A stretch of DNA of 32,955 nucleotides, from the NCBI GenBank assembly GCA_024275435.1, contig JAJRZC010000183.1, positions 1 through 32,955 on the forward strand. The letters run 5' to 3'. A program made the position numbers and the translations under genes. How positions within the stretch are numbered: the first letter of the stretch is position 1; each line of letters starts with the position of its first letter. Shown here piece after piece: positions 26,172-32,955 of this stretch. A model generated the notes under the pieces. That model searched no databases, was not told the origin of the DNA, and saw nothing but the letters and a program-made list of their open reading frames with translations. Origin of the DNA: Alphaproteobacteria bacterium. Its GTDB lineage: Bacteria > Pseudomonadota > Alphaproteobacteria > Rhizobiales > Hyphomicrobiaceae.

Positions 26172-26837
26172 ATGTCAGTACTTAAGCGAATTTTTCCGTT
26201 TAACGCAGTTCAAACTGTCAATATTCTCAGCGAGTTCGGTCCCCTCGTCGCAATGTTTATCGTCAACGCGACCCACGGCATTATTGCGGGAACCTGGGCG
26301 CTGATCATTGCCACCGCCGTCGCCATGGTGACCATGAAGAAGATTCTCGGTCGCTTGCCAATGTTTCCGATGATCGCCTCAGGCGTCACCATCGTTTTCG
26401 CCTTCATGACACTTGTGACCGGCGATCCCATGTGGATTCAGATTAAAGTCACAATATTTAACATCATGTTCGCGTTGTTTCTATTCGGCGGCCTCTATTA
26501 CGGCATGAACTTCTTCCAGCATATCTTCGAGGGAACATTTCATTACACAAGAGAAGGTTGGAACCGTTTCACCTTCAGTTTTGCCTGGTTCTGCGTTCTT
26601 ACCGCGGTCTTAAACGAGTTTGTCCGATTATATTTCGAGAAAACAACCATGTACCCACAGGCTGGTAGTTACTTCCATCAGTTGTTGGGTTTCCAAATGG
26701 ACGGCGTGAATGTCTGGATTCTATTCAAAATTGGCTTCATCATGCCACTCTCGGGCATCTATGCTTGGTACCTGACACGCATTATGTCCAAGCATCGCAT
26801 CCCCACCGAGGGCGCAGATCCCACGGACAATCCATAA
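26172..26837 (+). CDS. YciB/IspZ-family septation protein A-like membrane protein, copy 1
   Basis: This 221-residue inner-membrane protein has five or six hydrophobic helices and YciB-family sequence, including NILSEFGPLVAMFIVN, KKILGRLPMFPMIASGV, LFGGLYYGMNFF and TREGWNRFTFSFAWFCVLTAVLNEFVR. YciB proteins affect septation and envelope integrity in enteric bacteria and the intracellular spread of Shigella; the mechanism is not known. It follows ftsY by 88 bases, as in related genomes. A second, clearly different copy follows at 27256, which is unusual. Confidence 0.88.
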   Translation: MSVLKRIFPFNAVQTVNILSEFGPLVAMFIVNATHGIIAGTWALIIATAVAMVTMKKILGRLPMFPMIASGVTIVFAFMTLVTGDPMWIQIKVTIFNIMFALFLFGGLYYGMNFFQHIFEGTFHYTREGWNRFTFSFAWFCVLTAVLNEFVRLYFEKTTMYPQAGSYFHQLLGFQMDGVNVWILFKIGFIMPLSGIYAWYLTRIMSKHRIPTEGADPTDNP

Positions 26838-27255
26838 ATAAGACCCACCCACAAAAACCGCCAAAGATTTTGATAATCAGAACCAACCAGTAGCAACTTA
26901 CGACGCTAGAAAATCAAAAACCATTGATTTCACAACTAGAAATTATTTATCTCGACGCCGTCAAAAAGTTCACCCCGTAGTTTCAAGCAAAGCTCGAAAT
27001 TATCCGTAGAATACTTCAAGAGTGAGTGAAGCTTGGCCACTTACGAAGGGGCTTCCTATTCAATAAAAGATTTCTTGTTTCACGGTATTCTAGTCAAAAC
27101 AACAAGCACCTGTATCACCCTGAAAAAATCATTTGCATTGGCGAAACCCAATGTCTGCCCTACAAACAAACCTAGAATTCATCCCGTTTAACCACCCCCT
27201 CACCAATTTGTGGGCTCACGAAATGGCCCACAAAGGTGAGTTGAAAGAACACTTT
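26838..27255. other. Intergenic region between the two YciB-family genes
   Basis: About 300 to 400 bases, depending on the start of copy 2, carry no recognised gene. A small stem CTTCA/TGAAG lies near 27017-27035. The region is AT-rich and probably holds a promoter for the second copy, so the two copies need not be cotranscribed. Confidence 0.3.
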
Positions 27256-27891
27256 ATGACAAACGAAAATTCCAAAACACAAACCGCTCCAGCAACGCAA
27301 ACAAAAGCCGCAGAAGAAGAGATCCCCGAAATCTCAAGCGAGCAACTCATTAAGCTCGCCCTTGAAATGGGCCCCCTGATAGTCTTCTTCATCACAAACT
27401 GGAATGCAGGGATCTTTTGGGGCACAGGATTCTTCATGATTGCCACCGCAATTGCACTGACCATCTCCCAAATGAAGTACGGTCGCATCCCGCTAATGCC
27501 TCTAGTCACAGGAATCTTCTTGTTCGTCTTTGGTTCGCTGACACTGTGGCTGCAAGACGACCTATTCATAAAACTGAAGCCAACAATCGCAAACGCGCTG
27601 TTTGCAACTATTCTTTTTGCGGGTCTTGTTTACGGTAAGTCTTTCCTTAAATATGTCCTAGGAGAGGTCCTTTCCTTGAGCGACAAAGGTTGGCGCCTCC
27701 TGACGATACGTTGGGCGTTGTTTTTCGTATTTCTTGCCATATTGAATGAATTTGTTTGGCGTATGTATTCAACGGACTTCTGGGTATCATTTAAAGTGTT
27801 TGGTCTAATGCCGATCACCTTCGCATTTGCGATATTTCAAATTGGAATAATTAAAAAGTATGAGCTGAAAGAAAATGACACCACAAAATAA
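27256..27891 (+). CDS. YciB/IspZ-family membrane protein, copy 2
   Basis: The sequence LIKLALEMGPLIVFFITNW, KYGRIPLMPLVTGIFLFVFGSLTLWLQDDLFIKLKPTIANALFATILFAGL and WALFFVFLAILNEFVWR are close to classical YciB, closer than copy 1. Several hydrophobic helices and a short basic end are present. I choose ATG 27256 (MTNENSKTQ). In-frame ATGs at 27151 and 27223 and a TTG at 27133 would add up to 41 residues with little support, but the true start is uncertain. It is a paralogue of the gene 420 bases upstream. Confidence 0.85.
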   Translation: MTNENSKTQTAPATQTKAAEEEIPEISSEQLIKLALEMGPLIVFFITNWNAGIFWGTGFFMIATAIALTISQMKYGRIPLMPLVTGIFLFVFGSLTLWLQDDLFIKLKPTIANALFATILFAGLVYGKSFLKYVLGEVLSLSDKGWRLLTIRWALFFVFLAILNEFVWRMYSTDFWVSFKVFGLMPITFAFAIFQIGIIKKYELKENDTTK

Positions 27892-28124
27892 AAATAATTC
27901 TTCTCTCTTACTCTCCAAAAAAAAAGCGCTTACATCACCTTACAGATCATCTCGACACTTCTTAGTTTTAGACACTCTTTTAAAAAAAATTAGTAGGAAA
28001 AGTCAAAGTAGGGTAGACGAGAGATCAAGTTTCGTATTTTCTTCAAATTGTAACTTATCTTTATCCATTCGGGACGTATCTTTCGCTGAAGTCACGGCAA
28101 GAACAATAACTAAAGAGACACGTG

Positions 28125-28637
28125 ATGGCCAAAAATGAACAAGATTCACTTGCTGTAACGAATGCTTCCTCGTCCGAGGATAGCGCAATTCTGCTCGAGT
28201 GCTCCCCAATCCATCTGCTTCATCGCGCCGGTCAATGCGCCGGTGATATATTCCAATCTGAAATGACGGAAGCAGACCTGACTCCACGTCAACTTGCTGT
28301 TTTAATAGCAGTTTCTCAAAACGAAGGGGTCAGCCAAACAAATCTTGTAGCCATGACCGGTGTCGACCGTTCAACTCTGGCTGATATCGTCCGCCGCATG
28401 CTGAAAAAGGGGTACCTGCAACGCCGTCGCGCCAAGCAGGACGCTAGAGCCTACGCCGTAAAGCTAACCGATGAGGGCAGGCAGGTCTTGCAAGTTGCCC
28501 AACCCATCGCCAAGCGCATTGACGATAGAATTTTAGAAACGTTGCCCGCACCTGCCAGAGCCAAGTTTCTGCAAGATCTAATTCTAATTATCGACGAGCT
28601 CAGCAATGTGCGCGATAATAAACCCATCAAAGAATAA
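28125..28637 (+). CDS. MarR-family transcriptional regulator
   Basis: This 170-residue winged-helix repressor type has LTPRQLAVLIAVSQNEGVSQTNLVAMTGVDRSTLADIVRRMLKKGYLQRRRAKQDARAYAVKLTDEGRQ, the whole MarR core with its wing at AKQDARAY. Dimer helices flank it. MarR proteins usually sense small phenolic or oxidising ligands; its ligand is unknown. The ATG at 28125 is preferred over GTG at 28122; an AAAGAGA ribosome binding site precedes it. Its neighbours are not obviously targets. No terminator is visible after it. Confidence 0.9.
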   Translation: MAKNEQDSLAVTNASSSEDSAILLECSPIHLLHRAGQCAGDIFQSEMTEADLTPRQLAVLIAVSQNEGVSQTNLVAMTGVDRSTLADIVRRMLKKGYLQRRRAKQDARAYAVKLTDEGRQVLQVAQPIAKRIDDRILETLPAPARAKFLQDLILIIDELSNVRDNKPIKE

Positions 28638-28780
28638 TCAGACAGGTATATCAAAAAAACAGATGTTTATTGAAATAAGAAAATAAGACTACATTCGAAA
28701 TTAGATATCCAATTCAGAATTAAAACTGCTTTCGGGTAGAATTACCAAATTATTCCAATTGAGCAGCCAAAACGAAAACA

Positions 28781-29809
28781 TCACGAATCCTTTCTCAACA
28801 ACTTGCGATTAATAAGTATCTCCGCGATTTGCACTGCATTCAGCGCAGCTCCTTTCAGCAGGTTGTCTGAGACCACCCACAAAGACAAACCATTTTCAAC
28901 CGTGCTGTCTGTCCGGATACGTGAAATGTAGGTTGCAAACTCGCCAGCAGCATCAATTGGGGTCACGTACCCACCTGCTTCAGGCTTGTCAAACACGATA
29001 ATTCCAGGCGCTTCACGTAAAACCACCCGCGCGCGCTCCACATCTATGGGCCGTTCAAATTCTATATTCACCACCTCCGCATGAGAAACAAATACAGGCA
29101 CACGGACACAGGTCGCTGTCAGTTTGATTTTCGTATCCAATATCTTCTTGGTCTCAACAACCATTTTCCATTCTTCTTTGGTAAAACCATCTTCCATGAA
29201 GACATCAATATGAGGGATGCAATTAAATGCTATTTCTTTCGAGAACTTAGTCGGTTTTACTTCCTGTCCCGGAACATACTTTCCCTTGGTCTGATGCCAC
29301 AACTCATCCATCGCATCCTTACCCGCTCCCGAAACCGACTGATATGTGGAAACAACTACACGTGTAATTCCCGCCTCGTCATGAAGAGGCTTGAGAGCGA
29401 CAACCAATTGAGCCGTCGAACAATTCGGATTGGCGATTATATTCTTTTTGGTAAAGCCAACCACCGCATCGGCATTCACTTCCGGCACGATCAATGGAAC
29501 ATCTTGATCCGTCCGCCAGCAGGAGGAATTATCGATCACCACACAGCCCTGGGCACCAATCTTAGGGCTCCAGGTCTTAGAAATCTCTGAACCAGCCGAC
29601 ATTAGGCAAATATCAGCCTTTGAAAAGTCGAAGCGTTCAAGATCTTCACACTTCAAGCTTTTTTCACCGAACATCACCTCCGTCCCAATGGAACGGCGCG
29701 AAGCCAACGGAAACACCTTGTCAGCAGGAAAATCCCGCTCCGCCATAACATTCAAAAGTTCGCGGCCGACATTTCCCGTCGCGCCAACAACGGCAACATT
29801 ATAGCCCAT
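28781..29809 (-). CDS. asd: Aspartate-semialdehyde dehydrogenase
   Basis: Asd reduces aspartyl phosphate to aspartate semialdehyde, the branch point to lysine, methionine and threonine. The N-terminal NADP-binding motif is GATGNVGRELL. The catalytic cysteine is C130 in NPNCSTAQ, with Q157, R236 and H243 also in place (TYQSVSGAG, CVRVPVFVSHAE). At 342 residues it is of normal length. leuB lies about 1.7 kb away on the same strand, with two unrelated genes between them. Confidence 0.97.
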   Translation of the reverse strand: MGYNVAVVGATGNVGRELLNVMAERDFPADKVFPLASRRSIGTEVMFGEKSLKCEDLERFDFSKADICLMSAGSEISKTWSPKIGAQGCVVIDNSSCWRTDQDVPLIVPEVNADAVVGFTKKNIIANPNCSTAQLVVALKPLHDEAGITRVVVSTYQSVSGAGKDAMDELWHQTKGKYVPGQEVKPTKFSKEIAFNCIPHIDVFMEDGFTKEEWKMVVETKKILDTKIKLTATCVRVPVFVSHAEVVNIEFERPIDVERARVVLREAPGIIVFDKPEAGGYVTPIDAAGEFATYISRIRTDSTVENGLSLWVVSDNLLKGAALNAVQIAEILINRKLLRKDS

Positions 29810-30130
29810 AACCGATATCCTTAAGATCTGTAAGTAAATGGACGGAGTGAACCACCACCCTGTTTGACAAGTCCCGCCCAGGGTCCAACGTCAGAAGACG
29901 ACCATCTTGGAAAAAACGCTTCAAAGCGATGACTAGCCGCGCTGGAACCAGTTTTCAAGGCTCATAACATCACTCCCAAGACCTATATCATTCCAGCGTG
30001 CAAAATCAGCAACAAAACCAATAAAAAGAACAAGAACGAACGGCATTGAGACACCACATTCGCATGATTACATCCTAAATCACTATTTACCCTTACAAGC
30101 ATTCACGCCCACAAATGAAAGCCATTAAGG
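29810..30130. other. Divergent intergenic region between asd and a secreted-protein gene
   Basis: These 321 bases contain the start regions of two divergent genes. No gene or strong hairpin is evident. An AAGG lies directly against the ATG at 30131, too close for a normal ribosome binding site. Confidence 0.35.
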
Positions 30131-30574
30131 ATGATCCAAACCGCTATCAAAACTCTCATCATCGTGGCCACATTTACCATTTCCCAGCTCTCTCACGCAG
30201 GATCGCTTTGGATGAACGAAGATGACTTGCGCGCCACATTTGCAGGCAAGGAAATCTCCGGCCAGTATACGAACGGCCAAACATTCACCGAAAGCTACAA
30301 ACTCGACGGATCATTGGTTTACACAGAATCCGGCCTGAGATTTTCTGGTTCTTGGTCCATAACAACCGGCACCTTTTGCACCATCTACGATGAAAACGCC
30401 ACAGGTGGTTGCTACCGTGTCAGCCGCACCGGATCGAACTGTTTTGAATTTTACTTCATTGCCCGCACCCGCCAGCAAGCGACGACACCTGAAGAACACT
30501 CCAAACCCAAATGGTCAGCACGCGCTTGGCATTCAGACAAACAGTCAACCTGTCAGGATGAGACCGCCGTTTAA
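30131..30574 (+). CDS. Small secreted beta-rich protein of unknown function
   Basis: The 147-residue product has a signal peptide (residues 1-23, ending SHAG) and a mature domain of alternating strands: FAGKEISGQYTNG, FTESYKLDGSLVYTES, RFSGSWSITTGTFCTIYD, GGCYRVSRTGSNCFEFYFIA. Four cysteines in the mature part could form two disulfides. The layout suggests a small lipocalin-like or beta-sandwich periplasmic protein. I cannot assign a family with certainty. Its C-terminus converges on the unknown gene at 30638. Confidence 0.75.
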   Translation: MIQTAIKTLIIVATFTISQLSHAGSLWMNEDDLRATFAGKEISGQYTNGQTFTESYKLDGSLVYTESGLRFSGSWSITTGTFCTIYDENATGGCYRVSRTGSNCFEFYFIARTRQQATTPEEHSKPKWSARAWHSDKQSTCQDETAV

Positions 30575-30637
30575 TTTTCCAGCCAGGCGACAATCATGTT
30601 CACATTGCCGGGTTCAAAACTTAAAAACCCAACGATT

Positions 30638-31429
30638 CTATGTGAGAGCCCGGCCAAATAGCCAACAACCCGCGCTCACAATGGAACCCACCTCAACATC
30701 ATCCTCGATCAGTTCGGGAGAAACAACCACATCATAAGTTGCCGAAGAACTTTTTACCGACATCCAGAGAAACGAGTTCTCAGTCTCTTCGTTAACCAGT
30801 TTTTCAACTGCCACCACTTCTCCGACAATCAAAGCATTTGAAGATGGAGTGGGCTTCTGCTTGAGATCTTTTTCAGCTTCACCAGCAGAAGCCACAAACA
30901 ACCCAACTGGAAAAAACGATCGTGAAGAGATCCTCTGATCTGCGATCTGCGAGGCATTAAAAGCTTCTTCATCTGCATAGACAGACAATTCACGTGCAAA
31001 ACCACAAATCCGCGCCCGCCATCTCTCAGGTAACGTGCGATGAGACAACGCAGCAAAATCAACAGCATCAAACACAACCGGATAGGCACCCTCACCGTCC
31101 TCATCCGGTGCGACCCAGGCATGAAACGCACCATCCATCATGGAATCTTCTGATCGCTTCACACTCGAAATCACATTGAGTGGCACATCCGAAGTCCCTT
31201 CAAAGAACGGTGTAAGCCCCACAATTTCTCGTTCAACTGATTGATCATCACTTTCCAAAGGTGCCAGATGAAACCACACTTCAACCCCTGTACGCGAGCG
31301 CCAAATCGCATAATCTCCAACAGGAGTCGCAACCCTCGCCGTACCCGATTGAGCAAGAGCTAAAAGTTGTTTTTCCAGTTCCTCTGGTTGTGAATCATCA
31401 AATCCAATCGTCGAAAGGTTGCTCGCCAT
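30638..31429 (-). CDS. Conserved-looking protein of unknown function
   Basis: This 263-residue soluble, acidic protein has no signal peptide or membrane segment. It splits into an N-terminal part (about 1-160, with DYAIWRSRTGVEVWFHL and FHAWVAPDEDGEGAYPVVFDAVDFAAL) and a C-terminal beta-rich part (about 200-263, with NALIVGEVVAVEKL and SFLWMSVKSSSATYDVVV) that could be an OB-like barrel. I do not recognise the family. It lies downstream of leuB on the same strand with a 63-base gap and may be cotranscribed. Even codon usage and length support a real gene. Confidence 0.7.
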   Translation of the reverse strand: MASNLSTIGFDDSQPEELEKQLLALAQSGTARVATPVGDYAIWRSRTGVEVWFHLAPLESDDQSVEREIVGLTPFFEGTSDVPLNVISSVKRSEDSMMDGAFHAWVAPDEDGEGAYPVVFDAVDFAALSHRTLPERWRARICGFARELSVYADEEAFNASQIADQRISSRSFFPVGLFVASAGEAEKDLKQKPTPSSNALIVGEVVAVEKLVNEETENSFLWMSVKSSSATYDVVVSPELIEDDVEVGSIVSAGCWLFGRALT

Positions 31430-31492
31430 TTTTCCACCCCCCGAAAAATCATTGCCGTAAAAAGCAGGCCCAACAAAATATCCTGGCCGGCC

Positions 31493-32608
31493 TTAAGCCA
31501 TCAACACACCCAACTCTTCCAAAATTGCAGAGCCCATTTCACTGGTGCTGACCTGCTTTTTGCCGTCCTGCATAATGTCTCCAGTGCGCAAACCCTTTTC
31601 CAAAACAGCCGCAACAGCTTTATCAATAAGGTCCGCTTCTTCACCCATATCAAGCGAATACCGAAGCGCCATCGCAAAGCTTGCAATCATCGCAATAGGG
31701 TTTGCCAGACCCTGACCAGAAATATCAGGCGCAGAACCATGAACCGGTTCATAAAGCGCTTTACGTTTCCCAGTCTTCTCATCTGGCGAGCCAAGAGAAG
31801 CAGAGGGCAACATACCAAGCGACCCGGTCATCATCGATGCTTCATCCGAGAGAATATCGCCAAACAGGTTATCCGTTAAAATCACATCGAATTGTTTTGG
31901 ATTGCGTATAAGCTGCATCGCACAGTTATCCGCTAGGATATGCTCCAATTCCACATCCGGCGCATAGTCTTTGTGAGTTTGAGTCGTAACCTCACGCCAT
32001 AAAACTCCAGTTTTCATCACATTCCATTTTGCCGCCATATGGACCTTGTTGCCCCTTTTGCGCGCAAGATCAAACGCCACCTTGGCAACACGTTCAATCT
32101 CTCCGGTTGTATAGAGTGTCGTGTCCACACTACGTTTACTCCCATCTTCAAGAGTAACCGTTTCTTTCGGCTCACCAAAATATGTCCCGCCAGTCAGCTC
32201 ACGCAGGATCATGATATCGAGACCCTCGACAATTTCGCGTCTTAATGAAGAAGCATCCGCCAGCGCAGGATAACAAATCGCAGGTCTCAGGTTCGCGTAA
32301 AGATCAAGGTCTTTCCGTAACCGCAATAGGCCAGCTTCGGGCCGTATATCGTAAGGCACATCATCCCACTTCGGTCCCCCCACCGCACCAAAGATAACCG
32401 CATCGGCTGCAACGGCTTTCGCCATTGCCTCATCGGTAATTGCAACGCCATGAGCATCCACAGCTGCCCCACCAACAAGATCAGATGTTGTCTCAAATGA
32501 ATCTCCATCAGATCGGCCATTAAAGAACTCAATAATGCGTTCCACCTCGGCCATGATCTCAACACCGATCCCGTCACCGGGTAAAAGCAATAGATTGTGA
32601 GTCTTCAT
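31493..32608 (-). CDS. leuB: 3-isopropylmalate dehydrogenase
   Basis: LeuB oxidatively decarboxylates 3-isopropylmalate in leucine synthesis. Signatures are [14 protein letters not shown] at the start, [17 protein letters not shown] with the substrate arginines, [26 protein letters not shown], and [28 protein letters not shown] at the metal site. The start MKTHNLL at 32608 is preferred; an in-frame upstream ATG at 32665 adds 19 residues with no homology feel. AGGA lies about eleven bases before the chosen ATG. Other leu genes are not in the window. Confidence 0.97.
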   Translation of the reverse strand: MKTHNLLLLPGDGIGVEIMAEVERIIEFFNGRSDGDSFETTSDLVGGAAVDAHGVAITDEAMAKAVAADAVIFGAVGGPKWDDVPYDIRPEAGLLRLRKDLDLYANLRPAICYPALADASSLRREIVEGLDIMILRELTGGTYFGEPKETVTLEDGSKRSVDTTLYTTGEIERVAKVAFDLARKRGNKVHMAAKWNVMKTGVLWREVTTQTHKDYAPDVELEHILADNCAMQLIRNPKQFDVILTDNLFGDILSDEASMMTGSLGMLPSASLGSPDEKTGKRKALYEPVHGSAPDISGQGLANPIAMIASFAMALRYSLDMGEEADLIDKAVAAVLEKGLRTGDIMQDGKKQVSTSEMGSAILEELGVLMA

Positions 32609-32804
32609 GGAAGGGTCATTCCTCGTATTTATTGGTCGAATCCAGCCACACGGCCTCATGATCACTCATCAATCCGTTAATTGGCCGTCTAACTTGAAAT
32701 TTCATTAAAGGCAGGCGAAGCGCACACTAATGCTCTTATTGAAAAGTGTGAAGCTGTTTCTCAACACATCAGGTGGAGAAAAAAACAGATCGGGGTTGAA
32801 CAAA

Positions 32805-32860
32805 CAAAAAAGTCCAAGCACGAAAAAATAAGCCAATAATGGTTGAACATCTTGGGACTT
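32805..32860 (-). terminator. Bulged hairpin with T run upstream of leuB
   Basis: On the - strand AAGTCCCAAG pairs with CTTGGACTT (one bulged C) across a 32-base loop, and six T follow. It lies about 200 bases upstream of leuB and probably ends a gene beyond the right edge. The long loop makes it only moderately convincing. Confidence 0.4.
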
Positions 32861-32955
32861 GAGCCAGTTATTATTCCACCAGAATGCGTGAAAAGCAAAA
32901 AAACTGGAAAAAAACTCTACGCCACTTTGAGGTCCAGTCTATTGGCCACATGGCC

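Noticed and set aside
30608-30655. A long-loop inverted repeat (GCCGGGTTC with GAGCCCGGC) between the two convergent unknown genes
   Set aside because: One arm is inside the coding end of the - strand gene, the loop exceeds 30 bases and there is no T run, so a terminator call is not justified.
32761-32850. A 29-codon, Phe- and Leu-containing frame on the - strand upstream of leuB, a possible attenuation leader peptide
   Set aside because: It has no ribosome binding site, only scattered leucines (four), and its hydrophobic content is explained by the T-rich DNA of the hairpin region. The overlapping hairpin fits a terminator of the preceding gene better.

Overview
The window looks like chromosomal, mostly housekeeping DNA from an alphaproteobacterium, most likely near the Hyphomicrobiales (Rhizobiales). 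Base composition is moderate. Evidence for the placement is the set and order of genes: dapC-ftsK-lolA followed by a response regulator and an L,D-transpeptidase, glnK-amtB next to tesB and a UbiH-family hydroxylase, the ffh-rpsP-rimM group, and the dapF-mtaB-ftsY-yciB run. This placement is inference from remembered synteny; no database search was run. I see no CRISPR array, insertion sequence, prophage or tRNA.

Layout: 1-1.2 kb is the 3' part of an ammonium transporter, closed by a strong terminator. 1.3-4.4 kb holds a SulP anion transporter and a glycosyltransferase. 4.5-9.7 kb holds dapC, ftsK and lolA on the + strand. 9.7-9.94 kb is a non-coding segment that folds into three consecutive hairpins with C-rich loops and ends in a T-rich tract; I read it as a small RNA gene. 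10.0-12.5 kb holds a cyclic-nucleotide-binding-domain protein, an OmpR-type response regulator (both -) and an L,D-transpeptidase (+). 12.6-15.6 kb is glnK-amtB (-) with a well-matched sigma-54 promoter about 220 bases upstream of glnK, then tesB (-). 15.7-20.6 kb is a UbiH-type hydroxylase (+) converging on rimM (-), an unusual XRE-HTH protein with a GrlR-like C-terminal half, rpsP and ffh. 20.6-21.3 kb has no recognisable gene, yet it carries two terminator-like hairpins facing in opposite directions and short ORFs. 21.3-28.6 kb holds a PQQ-dependent sugar dehydrogenase (-), dapF, mtaB, ftsY, two tandem YciB-family membrane proteins and a MarR regulator (+). 28.8-32.6 kb holds asd (-), a small secreted protein (+), an unknown protein (-) and leuB (-).

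Functional themes: lysine/diaminopimelate and branched-chain amino acid synthesis (dapC, dapF, asd, leuB), cell envelope and division (ftsK, lolA, L,D-transpeptidase, YciB), the signal recognition particle pathway (ffh and ftsY about 4 kb apart, opposite strands), translation (rpsP, rimM, mtaB) and nitrogen supply (two Amt proteins, one PII). The most interesting items are the candidate small RNA at about 9795-9938, the XRE/GrlR-like regulator between rpsP and rimM, the tandem YciB paralogues and the cryptic 20.6-21.3 kb interval.
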